DNA of 64,000 nt from positions 535,115 to 599,114 of the forward strand of contig NZ_FNDP01000001.1 in assembly GCF_900100545.1 (NCBI RefSeq). Direction: 5' to 3'. The translations under genes were made by a program, and so were the position numbers. This document shows, piece by piece, positions 1 to 8,095 of this stretch. Under the pieces are notes generated by a model. That model saw only the letters and a program-made list of their open reading frames with translations, ran no database searches and was not told the DNA's origin. This DNA comes from Pseudobutyrivibrio sp. 49 (GTDB lineage Bacteria > Bacillota > Clostridia > Lachnospirales > Lachnospiraceae). The number at the start of each line of letters is the position of its first letter. Within the stretch, counting starts at the first letter, position 1.

Positions 1-2
1 TG

Positions 3-74
3 TATGAGGTTGTTGCGGAGATTTTAGTCTTTGTAAACGACATGGAAAAGCTTAAAGCTAAGCTTGGAAGATAA
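3..74 (+). CDS. FlhB-like C-terminal domain protein, 3' end only
   Basis: Only the last 23 codons of this gene are inside the window, in the frame that begins at base 3. The residues read YEVVAEILVFV followed by a basic tail. This resembles the end of the FlhB/YscU cytoplasmic domain family, where a PEELYEAVAEIL-type ending is usual. In Bacillus and many Clostridia a short stand-alone FlhB-like protein (YlqH type) lies just upstream of yraN, and yraN follows here after 6 bases, so context agrees. The function of the short homologues is not established. Identification rests on very few residues. Confidence 0.55.
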   Translation, partial: YEVVAEILVFVNDMEKLKAKLGR

Positions 75-80
75 AGATAT

Positions 81-440
81 ATGAATAATAGAAGACAGGG
101 AAATGATTTCGAAGGCCTTGCTGCAGATTATCTAAAACGCAATGGTATGTGGCTTCTGGAACAGAATTATTACTGTAAAATGGGCGAGATAGATATTGTC
201 GCAAAGGATGGAGAATATCTTGTTTTTGTAGAAGTGAAATATCGCAAAAACAAAAGGGCTGGCTCTGCCGCCGAAGCTGTAAACTTCAATAAAATGAGAA
301 AAATCTCACGATGTGCTGACGTTTATATGATGCAACATAGAGTGAGTGGAAATACAAGTGTCAGGTTTGATGTAGTAGCAATTGAGGAAGGACATTTAAC
401 GCATTATAAAAATGCATTTGAGTATATACCAATATGTTAA
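81..440 (+). CDS. yraN: YraN/UPF0102 family endonuclease-like protein
   Basis: This 119-residue protein matches the UPF0102 (YraN) family in length and motifs. It has a GEIDIVA segment with Asp38 and a VFVEVKYR segment with Glu51 and Lys53, which together form the PD-(D/E)XK nuclease-like core. The family is widespread and predicted to be related to Holliday-junction resolvases, but its physiological role is not firmly known. The ATG start is 6 bases after the preceding FlhB-like gene, and the 3' end overlaps the DUF512 gene by 7 bases, so the three are probably co-transcribed and the last two translationally coupled. Confidence 0.88.
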   Translation: MNNRRQGNDFEGLAADYLKRNGMWLLEQNYYCKMGEIDIVAKDGEYLVFVEVKYRKNKRAGSAAEAVNFNKMRKISRCADVYMMQHRVSGNTSVRFDVVAIEEGHLTHYKNAFEYIPIC

Positions 441-1753
441 ATTCAAGTCATAAAATTAAACAGGTAATGGAAGGCTCACCAGCACATTTAGCTGGGCTTG
501 TACCTGGAGATATTATTACAAAAATAAATAATGTAGAGCTGGTAGATATCTTTGATTATCATTATTATTCTGATGATGCAGATATCACTGTGGAGCTTCT
601 TCATGAAGATGGCAGCACAGGTGTTGTTATCGTGAAGAAGGAAGAAGGCGAGGACCTTGGCGTCATTTTCTGTAACGGTCTTATGGATGATTATAAATCC
701 TGCTCTAATAAGTGTGCATTCTGCTTTATTGATCAGATGCCACCTGGTATGAGAGAAACTCTTTATTTTAAGGATGATGACACTCGTCTATCATTCTTAC
801 AGGGTAACTATGTCACTCTTACAAACATGAAGATGGCTGATTTGGATAGAATTATTGCATATAAGCTTGGACCTATTAATATTTCTGTTCATGCCACAAA
901 TCCAGAGCTTAGAATGAAGCTTTTACATAATCGATTTGCCGGAGATATACTGGATAAGATTAGAAAGCTTTATGAAGCTGAGATTCCTATGAATGCACAG
1001 GTAGTTTCATGTCCAGGATTGAATGACGGGCCAGAGCTTGATAGAACAATTGGAGATTTACTTCAATTTGCACCAGTAATGAGTTCAATGTCGGTTGTTC
1101 CTGTAGGTATTACAAAGTTTAGAGATGGGCTTTTCCCACTGAGAACCTACACTGCTGAGGAAGCAGGAGCTGTCATTGACCAAATTGAAAAGTGGCAGAA
1201 GATTGCCATGGAAAAGGTGGGAAACCACTTCGTTCAGGCTTCAGATGAATGGTACATTTTAGCAGGTCGTCCTCTTCCTGAGGCAGACAGATATGATGGC
1301 TTTATTCAGCTGGAAAATGGTGTAGGAATGCTTCGTCTTTTAAAGGAGGAAGTATTAGATGCTTTAGAGGATATTAAGAAGCCATTCTTCATGAAGCGTC
1401 GCAAGGTTACCATTGCCACAGGAAAACTTGCAGCACCATTTATGCAGGAGCTTGGAGATATAATTACTGAAAAGTTTAATAAAGTTTCAGTAGAGGTTGT
1501 GCCTATCACTAATGATTTCTTCGGAGAGGAAATTACTGTTTCAGGTCTTATCACAGGACAGGATCTTATTGCACAGCTTAAGGACAGAGATTTAGGAGAT
1601 AATCTTCTTTTATCATGCACAATGCTTCGTGCACAGGAAGAGGTTTTCCTTGATGATATAACACTTTCAGAGCTGGAGTCAGCTTTACAAGTGAAGACCC
1701 GTATTGTACAATCAGACGGGCGTGATTTAGTTTACGCGATAATCGGACGTTAA
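434..1753 (+). CDS. DUF512 protein with PDZ and radical-SAM-like cluster
   Basis: This is a 439-residue protein of the DUF512 family, conserved in Clostridia and cyanobacteria. The N-terminus (about 5-50) is a PDZ-like domain (GSPAHLAGLVPGD). A CX3CX2C motif follows at Cys90, Cys94 and Cys97 (CSNKCAFC), the radical-SAM type iron-sulfur ligand set. The conserved FIDQMPPGMR and FLQGNYVTLTN segments come next, and the DUF512 domain fills the C-terminal half. A substrate is not known. The gene overlaps yraN by 7 bases and lies 19 bases before der. The neighbourhood with der, plsY and gpsA is common in Clostridia. Confidence 0.88.
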   Translation: MLNSSHKIKQVMEGSPAHLAGLVPGDIITKINNVELVDIFDYHYYSDDADITVELLHEDGSTGVVIVKKEEGEDLGVIFCNGLMDDYKSCSNKCAFCFIDQMPPGMRETLYFKDDDTRLSFLQGNYVTLTNMKMADLDRIIAYKLGPINISVHATNPELRMKLLHNRFAGDILDKIRKLYEAEIPMNAQVVSCPGLNDGPELDRTIGDLLQFAPVMSSMSVVPVGITKFRDGLFPLRTYTAEEAGAVIDQIEKWQKIAMEKVGNHFVQASDEWYILAGRPLPEADRYDGFIQLENGVGMLRLLKEEVLDALEDIKKPFFMKRRKVTIATGKLAAPFMQELGDIITEKFNKVSVEVVPITNDFFGEEITVSGLITGQDLIAQLKDRDLGDNLLLSCTMLRAQEEVFLDDITLSELESALQVKTRIVQSDGRDLVYAIIGR

Positions 1754-1772
1754 TTCAGAAAAGAGGTAATAT

Positions 1773-3098
1773 ATGTCAAGACCAGTAGTAGCTATTGTAG
1801 GTCGTCCAAATGTTGGAAAATCTACTTTATTTAATGCTCTTGCAGGAGAAAGAATATCTATTGTAAAAGATACTCCTGGTGTTACAAGAGATCGTATATA
1901 TGCAGATGTTTCATGGCTGAACTATGATTTCACCATGATTGATACAGGTGGTATTGAGCCAGATTCAAAGGATATTATTCTTTCACAGATGCGTGAGCAG
2001 GCTCAGATTGCCATCGATACAGCTGATGTTATCATTTTCCTTGTTGACGTTAAGCAGGGATTACAGGATAGTGATTCAAAGGTTGCAGATATGCTTAGAC
2101 GTAGTCATAAGCCAGTTATTCTTGTTGTAAACAAAGTAGATAGCTTTGAGCGTGATATGGCTGATGTTTACGAGTTCTATAATCTTGGAATTGGTGATCC
2201 AGTTCCAGTTTCAGCTTCAAGTCGTCTTGGTTTTGGTGATATGCTTGATAAGGTTGTGGAATACTTCCCTGAGCAGACTGGCGAGGAGGAAGAAGATGAC
2301 ACTCCAAAGATTGCCGTTATTGGTAAGCCAAACGTAGGAAAGTCATCACTTATTAATAAGCTTTGTGGTGAGGAGCGAGTTATTGTTTCTGATATTGCAG
2401 GTACTACAAGAGATGCTGTGGATACTAGAGTTCGCTACAATCACAAGGATTATATTTTCATTGATACAGCAGGTCTTCGTCGTAAGAGCAAAATCAAAGA
2501 AGATCTTGAAAGATATTCCATTGTTCGTGCCGTTGCTTCTGTAGAAAAGGCTGATGTTGTTATTATTATGATTGATGCTACAGAAGGTGTTACAGAGCAG
2601 GATGCAAAGATTGCTGGTATTGCTCATGAGCGTGGAAAGGGTATAATTATTTGTGTAAACAAGTGGGATGCCATTGAAAAGAATGATAAGACCATGAAAG
2701 AGCACGAGACAAAGATTCGTCAGATTCTTTCATTTATGCCTTATGCATCTATCCTTTTCATTTCTGTAAAGAGCGGACAGCGTCTTGGTAAGATTTACGA
2801 GACTATTGATGCTGTTATTGAGAACAATTCAATGCGTATTGCCACTGGTGTACTTAATGAAATTGTTAGTGAGGCAGTTGCTCTTCAGCAGCCACCTACA
2901 GATAAGGGTAAGAGACTTAAGATTTTCTATACAACTCAGGTTGCTGTTAAGCCACCAACTTTCGTTATTTTCGTAAATGAGAAGTACCTGATGCACTTCT
3001 CATATGTACGATACCTTGAGAACCGAATCAGAGATGCATTTGGCTTCGAAGGAACATCTCTGAAATTTATAATTAGAGAGAGAAAGGAAAACGAATAA
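1773..3098 (+). CDS. der: Ribosome biogenesis GTPase Der (EngA)
   Basis: Der is an essential tandem-GTPase that helps assemble the 50S ribosomal subunit. The 441-residue product has two complete GTPase domains. Domain 1 has the P-loop GRPNVGKST at 10-18, a DTPG/DTGG switch and NKVD at 120-123. Domain 2 has GKPNVGKSS at 184-192, DTAG at 231-234 and NKWD at 296-299. A KH-like domain forms the last 90 or so residues. Length is typical of the family. A clear AAAGAGG ribosome-binding site precedes the ATG. The stop codon shares one base with the plsY start (TAATG). Confidence 0.97.
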   Translation: MSRPVVAIVGRPNVGKSTLFNALAGERISIVKDTPGVTRDRIYADVSWLNYDFTMIDTGGIEPDSKDIILSQMREQAQIAIDTADVIIFLVDVKQGLQDSDSKVADMLRRSHKPVILVVNKVDSFERDMADVYEFYNLGIGDPVPVSASSRLGFGDMLDKVVEYFPEQTGEEEEDDTPKIAVIGKPNVGKSSLINKLCGEERVIVSDIAGTTRDAVDTRVRYNHKDYIFIDTAGLRRKSKIKEDLERYSIVRAVASVEKADVVIIMIDATEGVTEQDAKIAGIAHERGKGIIICVNKWDAIEKNDKTMKEHETKIRQILSFMPYASILFISVKSGQRLGKIYETIDAVIENNSMRIATGVLNEIVSEAVALQQPPTDKGKRLKIFYTTQVAVKPPTFVIFVNEKYLMHFSYVRYLENRIRDAFGFEGTSLKFIIRERKENE

Positions 3099-3748
3099 TG
3101 ATTATTGGGAGAATTATTGCTGTATTAATTGGTTACTGCTTTGGCATGATTTTGATGGGGTATTTTATTGGAAAGTCAAAGCACATTGATCTTACAAAAG
3201 TAGGCAGCGGTAATGTAGGGTCTACAAACACAATGCGTAATCTTGGAGTTCCTGCCGGTCTTATTACTTTACTTTGGGACTGTTTTAAATGTGTAGTTGC
3301 ATGTTTTGTTGTTTGGCTTACTTATCACAGATTTTTTGATGATGTAAGCATCTACATGGTTTATGCAGGCCTTGGTACAGTTTTAGGACATGATTTTCCT
3401 TGTTACATGCATTTTAAGGGCGGTAAGGGTGTAGCTTCTACACTCGGATTTATCATTGCCTTATTCCCTATGGGACTTCCAATTCCAGCGTGTATTTTCA
3501 TTGCTCTTGTGGCACTTACACGCTACGTATCACTTGGCTCAATTATTGGATGTTTATCCTTTGCAGTTGAAATGCTTGTTGGAGCTTATTTCGGATTAGT
3601 ACCATTTAAAGGATCAGAGCTTGTAGAAGTACTTGTAATTTGTTGCTTCGTTTCAGGTCTCGCAATCGTGCTTCACCACGCCAACATCAAGCGTTTAATT
3701 AATGGAAATGAAAATAAGTTCTCTTTTCATCCAGAGACAAGAGCGTGA
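3098..3748 (+). CDS. plsY: Glycerol-3-phosphate acyltransferase PlsY
   Basis: PlsY is an integral membrane enzyme that transfers an acyl group from acyl-phosphate to glycerol 3-phosphate, the first step of phospholipid synthesis in most Gram-positive bacteria. The 216-residue protein has five or more hydrophobic segments and the family motifs GSGNVGSTNTMR (near residues 36-47) and HFKGGKGVAS (near 107-116). The start codon overlaps the der stop by one base. gpsA, which makes the glycerol 3-phosphate substrate, follows after 141 bases, so der, plsY and gpsA form a functional run. Confidence 0.96.
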   Translation: MIIGRIIAVLIGYCFGMILMGYFIGKSKHIDLTKVGSGNVGSTNTMRNLGVPAGLITLLWDCFKCVVACFVVWLTYHRFFDDVSIYMVYAGLGTVLGHDFPCYMHFKGGKGVASTLGFIIALFPMGLPIPACIFIALVALTRYVSLGSIIGCLSFAVEMLVGAYFGLVPFKGSELVEVLVICCFVSGLAIVLHHANIKRLINGNENKFSFHPETRA

Positions 3749-3776
3749 GTATTACATCATAAAATGAAAATAACAA

Positions 3777-3860
3777 GCTAGTAGTAAACAAGCTCTAAGG
3801 TTATTGAACGAAACATGTTAGTTGAGTGAAATAACACTTAGGCTTGTTTGCGTAACTAGC
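3777..3860 (+). other. Long imperfect hairpin between plsY and gpsA
   Basis: An extended inverted repeat fills most of the plsY-gpsA gap. From outside in, pairing blocks are GCTAGT (3777-3782) with ACTAGC (3855-3860), AAACAAGC (3786-3793) with GCTTGTTT (3842-3849), CTAAG (3795-3799) with CTTAG (3837-3841), and GTTATT (3800-3805) with AATAAC (3830-3835). The apical loop is 24 bases and itself holds ACATGT. There is no T-run after it, so it is not a simple intrinsic terminator. It could be an RNA processing or stability element, or a dispersed repeat. Confidence 0.65.
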
Positions 3861-3889
3861 GTAAGACTTTGATAGACTAGAGGTATTTT

Positions 3890-4897
3890 ATGGCTAGAAT
3901 TAGTGTTTTAGGTGCAGGCAGCTGGGGCATTGCCCTGGCTGTTATGCTTAATAAGAATGGACATGAGGTAAAGGTTTGGTCGCATAGACAGTCTCAGGTA
4001 GACCAGATGAATGACACTCATACCAGCGATAAGATTAAGGGAGTAAAGCTTCCTGAATCTATGATTTTTACAGCAGATATTGAGGATGCTGCAAAGACAG
4101 CTGATGTAGTTCTTATGGCAGTTCCTTCAAAGGCAACCAGAGAGACGGCTGAAAAAATCAAACCATATGTTAATGATAATCAGATATTTATTACTGTAAC
4201 AAAGGGTATCGAAGAGGAGACACTTTACACTCAGACAGAAATTTTAGAGGATGTCTTAGGATGCGAAAAACGTATATGCGTATTATCTGGCCCAAGCCAT
4301 GCAGAGGAAGTAGTAGTTTTTAAACCTACTCTTGTTGTTGCAGGCTCTACTGACAGACAGACTTCTCTTTTTGTTCAGAATCTTTTCATGAATAAATACT
4401 TTAGAGTATATTCCTCACCAGATGTAAAGGGTATCGAGGTTGGTGCAGCTCTTAAGAATGTCATTGCACTTGCTGCTGGTATGTCTGATGGACTAGGCTT
4501 TGGTGATAATGCAAAAGCAGCACTTATTACACGTGGTATCAAGGAGATATCCGCACTTGCTGTAGCTATGGGTGGTCAAGCCGAGACACTTGCTGGTCTT
4601 ACTGGTGTTGGTGATCTTATTGTAACTTGCTCATCAATGCATTCTCGAAATAGAATGGCAGGCTTTTATATTGGACAGGGCATGTCAAAAGATGATGCCA
4701 TGGAAAAGGTAGCCATGGTTGTAGAAGGTGTATATTCTGCAAAGGCAGCAAAGAAGCTTGCTGAAAAATATAATATAGAAATGCCAATCGTTGATGTTGT
4801 TAATGCGGTTTTATTTGACGGAATGGCTGCAGGTGATGCAGTATACGAGCTTATGACTCGTTCAAAGAAGGACGAAACTTCAGATATGGAATGGTAA
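3890..4897 (+). CDS. gpsA: NAD(P)-dependent glycerol-3-phosphate dehydrogenase GpsA
   Basis: GpsA reduces dihydroxyacetone phosphate to sn-glycerol 3-phosphate for phospholipid synthesis in the cytoplasm. The 335-residue protein begins with the dinucleotide-binding motif GAGSWGIALA (8-17), has LSGPSHAEE and a GAALKNVIAL segment carrying the catalytic lysine, and the LTGVGDLIVTC and SRNRMAG motifs near substrate. Length is typical. It follows plsY, which consumes the product. A bidirectional hairpin terminator follows and separates it from the convergent repressor gene. Confidence 0.97.
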   Translation: MARISVLGAGSWGIALAVMLNKNGHEVKVWSHRQSQVDQMNDTHTSDKIKGVKLPESMIFTADIEDAAKTADVVLMAVPSKATRETAEKIKPYVNDNQIFITVTKGIEEETLYTQTEILEDVLGCEKRICVLSGPSHAEEVVVFKPTLVVAGSTDRQTSLFVQNLFMNKYFRVYSSPDVKGIEVGAALKNVIALAAGMSDGLGFGDNAKAALITRGIKEISALAVAMGGQAETLAGLTGVGDLIVTCSSMHSRNRMAGFYIGQGMSKDDAMEKVAMVVEGVYSAKAAKKLAEKYNIEMPIVDVVNAVLFDGMAAGDAVYELMTRSKKDETSDMEW

Positions 4898-4898
4898 G

Positions 4899-4939
4899 AA
4901 AAAAGGTAACTAACGTCATCAAGTTGGTTACCTTTTTTT
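4899..4939. terminator. Bidirectional terminator between gpsA and repressor gene
   Basis: The arms AAAAAAGGTAAC (4899-4910) and GTTACCTTTTTT (4927-4938) are perfect complements, with an A-run on one side and a T-run on the other, so the element can end transcription from both convergent genes. Confidence 0.85.
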
Positions 4940-4965
4940 ATTTTCTTTAAATATGTAATTACTTG

Positions 4966-5946
4966 TTAAACAGATTGATTTTCTATTATTTCAAAGCCTA
5001 ATTTCATAGCTTTATCAGGAATATCAGGTTTGTTTATTTTATTTAGTAAGAAGGTGGCACCTTCAATTCCGCATTCTCTGTAATAAAAATGCACAGTAGT
5101 AAGGCTAGGAGAAAGGATGGAAGATGGCTTGCTTTCCCCAAAGCCGGCAACAGCAATTTCGCCAGGAATCTTTATTTTATTTTCGTTTAGGTATTTGATA
5201 GCCCCTAAAGCTATAGTATCTGTAGCGCACAAAATAGCATCAATATTTTTATTCTGGCAAAGTAGAGCCTTAGCATTTTCATAGCCATTATCCATGTAGA
5301 ATGAGCCGGTCTTGATGAGCTTGGCAGGAAGCTTGATATTGTGTTTTTCCAGGGCATCAAGAAAGCCTTTCCTTCTATTTACACCTACAGCAATATCTTT
5401 TTCAGTAACACCAATGTAGCCAATATTTTTATGACCTTTATTTATGATGTAATCTGCTAATTCGTATGCTGCTGTGTAATCATCATGGAATATACAGGTG
5501 GAAATATCAGTCTGTTGTCCTAAGACTACATATGGGATTGTAAGGTCTTTTAGGGCTTTTTTATGCTTAGGTGTAAGTGTAGTTCCAAGGAGGATGATGC
5601 CATCAACAATGTTCTGTTTGAATGTATTAATAAATTCTATTTCTTTTTCATCATGGTTATCTGTGTTGGCCAAAAGCATTTTATAGCCCTTTTCATTAAG
5701 GACCTCGCCAATACCAGCCACAACCTGTGAAATGGAATCCGAATCAATCTTAGGGATAATAACCCCGATAATCTTGGTTTTCTTGGTTCTGAGAGTTTGA
5801 GCCTGGGTAGATGGAATATATCCAGTCTCATCTATTACTTTAGCGATTGCCTGGCGCTTTTCCTCACTTAGGTATCCATTGTTTAGGTATCTGGAAACTG
5901 TTGCTGGGGATACGCCTGCAAGTTTTGCTATTTGATTAATATTCAT
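4966..5946 (-). CDS. scrR: LacI-family transcriptional repressor of the sucrose genes
   Basis: This 326-residue protein has the LacI-family helix-turn-helix at its N-terminus (residues 2-25, with VSPATVSRYLNN) and a periplasmic-binding-protein-like effector domain (about 58-320). It is divergently transcribed from the sucrose PTS and hydrolase genes, and the intervening region carries three copies of a TGAAATCGNTNTCA palindrome that fits LacI-family binding. It is therefore inferred to repress the sucrose operon and probably itself; the name scrR is from context. The ATG has an AGGAG site upstream. The effector sugar cannot be read from sequence. Confidence 0.85.
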   Translation of the reverse strand: MNINQIAKLAGVSPATVSRYLNNGYLSEEKRQAIAKVIDETGYIPSTQAQTLRTKKTKIIGVIIPKIDSDSISQVVAGIGEVLNEKGYKMLLANTDNHDEKEIEFINTFKQNIVDGIILLGTTLTPKHKKALKDLTIPYVVLGQQTDISTCIFHDDYTAAYELADYIINKGHKNIGYIGVTEKDIAVGVNRRKGFLDALEKHNIKLPAKLIKTGSFYMDNGYENAKALLCQNKNIDAILCATDTIALGAIKYLNENKIKIPGEIAVAGFGESKPSSILSPSLTTVHFYYRECGIEGATFLLNKINKPDIPDKAMKLGFEIIENQSV

Positions 5947-5967
5947 GGGTTTCTCCTAAAATATTAT

Positions 5968-5981
5968 TGAAATCGTTTTCA
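5968..5981. promoter_or_regulatory. LacI-type operator, repressor-proximal
   Basis: The sequence TGAAATCGTTTTCA is a near-palindrome 22 bases upstream of the repressor start. It matches two further copies in this intergenic region and is placed to allow autoregulation. It also fits the general catabolite-responsive-element pattern. Confidence 0.75.
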
Positions 5982-6075
5982 CTAATATTATATTTGTTAG
6001 ACAGGTCTAAATCAATTTTTGTAAGGATAATTAGGCTTTTATAGATTATTTTGTGAAAAACATATAAAAAATATA

Positions 6076-6089
6076 TGAAATCGTTATCA
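6076..6089. promoter_or_regulatory. LacI-type operator, middle copy
   Basis: The sequence TGAAATCGTTATCA is the second copy of the operator pattern, 108 bases from the repressor-proximal copy and 66 bases from the operon-proximal copy. Pairs of sites at this distance could allow looping. Confidence 0.7.
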
Positions 6090-6141
6090 CACATTACTAA
6101 TAGGAATTTTGCCTTACTAGTTATATAATGTCACCAAGATG

Positions 6142-6155
6142 TGAAATCGATTTCA
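6142..6155. promoter_or_regulatory. LacI-type operator at the sucrose operon promoter
   Basis: TGAAATCGATTTCA is a perfect 14-base palindrome. It lies 12 bases downstream of a TATAAT box (6124-6129), so a bound repressor would block initiation or early elongation. No good -35 was seen at 16-18 bases from that box, which may mean activation is needed or that the real -10 is elsewhere. Confidence 0.8.
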
Positions 6156-6215
6156 TAAGTGATATTAATCGATTTTATCGTATATTCATTAAAGGAAAAA
6201 CAGAAAGGGAAAAAC

Positions 6216-8081
6216 ATGGATTACAGATCGTGTGCAAGCCAGATCTACGAACAGATTGGCGGAAAAGATAATTTAATCTCAGCTGCACATTGTGCAACTA
6301 GACTTAGATTAGTAATTGCTGACAACAGCAAGGTTAATGTACCAGCATTAGAGGAGATAGATGGAGTTAAGGGTGTATTTGATGCATCAGGTCAGCTTCA
6401 GCTTATCATCGGTACAGGTACAGTTAATAAGGTATATGACGAGTTTATTGATATAGCCGGTATCGAGGCATCTACAAAGGAAGAGCTTAAGCAGGTTGCT
6501 GCAAGCAAGGCACCATGGTGGAAGCGAGCTATCAAGACTCTTGGCGATATCTTTATCCCAATTATTCCAGCTATTGTTGCAACTGGACTTTTAAACGGTT
6601 TACTTGGTGGCCTTGTGCAGATTTGGCCATCAATGGCAGATTCATATTTCTATAATCTTGTAAATATGTTCTCAAATACTGCACTTACATTCTTACCAAT
6701 CCTTATAGCTATTTCAGCAGCTAAGATTTTTGGTGGAAATATCTATCTTGGCGCAGTAATTGGTATGATTATGATTCATCCTAGTCTTGTTAATGCTTGG
6801 ACAGTAGCAAGCGGTGCTGAGACAACTACACTTTGGTCTTGGTTTGGTGCTTGGAACATTGCAAATGTTGGTTATCAGGGACACGTTATTCCTATCATTC
6901 TTTCTGTTTGGTTAATGTGTACTATCGAAAAGAAATTACATAAGATTGTTCCAGAAATGTTTGATCTTTTTGTAACACCACTTTGTTCAGTACTTATTGC
7001 AGGTTTCATCGCTATGACATTCGTTGGACCTATTTTTGCTCAGATTGAGACATGGGTTCTTTCAGGAGCTAAGGCACTTATCACTATTCCATTTGGTGTT
7101 GGTGCATTCCTTATGGGTGGTTTTTATGCTCCAACAGTACTTGCTGGTGCTCACCACATGTACAATGCAATCGAGATGATGATGCTTTCTGATAATGGTA
7201 TGAATATCTGGATGCCTATCGCTACAGCAGCTAATGTAGCACAGGGTGCAGCTGCTCTTGCAGTATCATTAAAGACTAAAAACAATAAGACAAAGGCTAT
7301 GGCCCTTCCAGCTTCACTTTCAGCTTTCATGGGTATCACAGAGCCAGCTATCTTCGGTGTTAATATTCGTTACGGAAAGCCATTTATCGCTGGTATGATT
7401 GGTGGTGCCGCAGGTGCTTGTGTAGCATCTATCATGGGTGTTTATGCTACAGCAAACGGTATCACAGGTTTATTTGGACTTCTTATCGTTACTGATTGTT
7501 TACCAGGATATTTGCTTACATTTGCAGTTGCATCTGTTGTAGCATTTGCAGCATCTTGGATTTTTTATAAGGATGAGGAGAAGACTCCTTCAGTTGTTGT
7601 TGAGACAAAGTCTGAAGTAAATGTAGATGCAGATTCAGTATATACTCCTCTTAAGGGTGAAATCATTCCTCTTACAGAAGCTCCTGATAAGGTATTCGCA
7701 AGCGAGGCACTTGGAAAGGGCGTTGCAATTAATCCAGCAGAGGGTAAGGTTGTTGCTCCTTTCAATGGAACTGTTGCTATGCTTTATGATACAAAGCATG
7801 CTATTGGTCTTGTAAGTGATGATGGCATTGAGGTTCTTATTCACATCGGTCTTGATACCGTTAAATTAAATGGAGAACACTTTAAAGCACACGTTGCTCA
7901 GGGTGACAAGGTTGCTTGTGGACAGACTCTTGTAACATTTGATATGGATGCTATTACAAAGGCTGGTTACCCACTTGTTACACCAGTTATTGTTTCTAAC
8001 ACACAGAAGTTTGCTGAGGTTAGTACAATCAAGACAGGTAACACTGATTTCAGTGAAAAGGTTTTAACAGTAACAAAATAA
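6216..8081 (+). CDS. scrA: Sucrose-type PTS transporter, subunit IIBCA
   Basis: This membrane permease of the phosphotransferase system imports and phosphorylates a glucoside, most likely sucrose. The ATG at 6216 is chosen because a GAAAGGGA site precedes it; an upstream in-frame GTG at 6159 lies just after the operator and would add 19 unusual residues. In the 621-residue product, the IIB domain (1-90) has the phosphocysteine Cys26 in HCATRLRL. The IIC domain (about 100-460) is strongly hydrophobic. The IIA domain (about 475-621) has the phosphohistidine His543 in LIHIGLD. Sucrose specificity is inferred from the adjacent sucrose-6-phosphate hydrolase and repressor. Confidence 0.92.
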   Translation: MDYRSCASQIYEQIGGKDNLISAAHCATRLRLVIADNSKVNVPALEEIDGVKGVFDASGQLQLIIGTGTVNKVYDEFIDIAGIEASTKEELKQVAASKAPWWKRAIKTLGDIFIPIIPAIVATGLLNGLLGGLVQIWPSMADSYFYNLVNMFSNTALTFLPILIAISAAKIFGGNIYLGAVIGMIMIHPSLVNAWTVASGAETTTLWSWFGAWNIANVGYQGHVIPIILSVWLMCTIEKKLHKIVPEMFDLFVTPLCSVLIAGFIAMTFVGPIFAQIETWVLSGAKALITIPFGVGAFLMGGFYAPTVLAGAHHMYNAIEMMMLSDNGMNIWMPIATAANVAQGAAALAVSLKTKNNKTKAMALPASLSAFMGITEPAIFGVNIRYGKPFIAGMIGGAAGACVASIMGVYATANGITGLFGLLIVTDCLPGYLLTFAVASVVAFAASWIFYKDEEKTPSVVVETKSEVNVDADSVYTPLKGEIIPLTEAPDKVFASEALGKGVAINPAEGKVVAPFNGTVAMLYDTKHAIGLVSDDGIEVLIHIGLDTVKLNGEHFKAHVAQGDKVACGQTLVTFDMDAITKAGYPLVTPVIVSNTQKFAEVSTIKTGNTDFSEKVLTVTK

Positions 8082-8095
8082 AAGGTGTTTATTAG

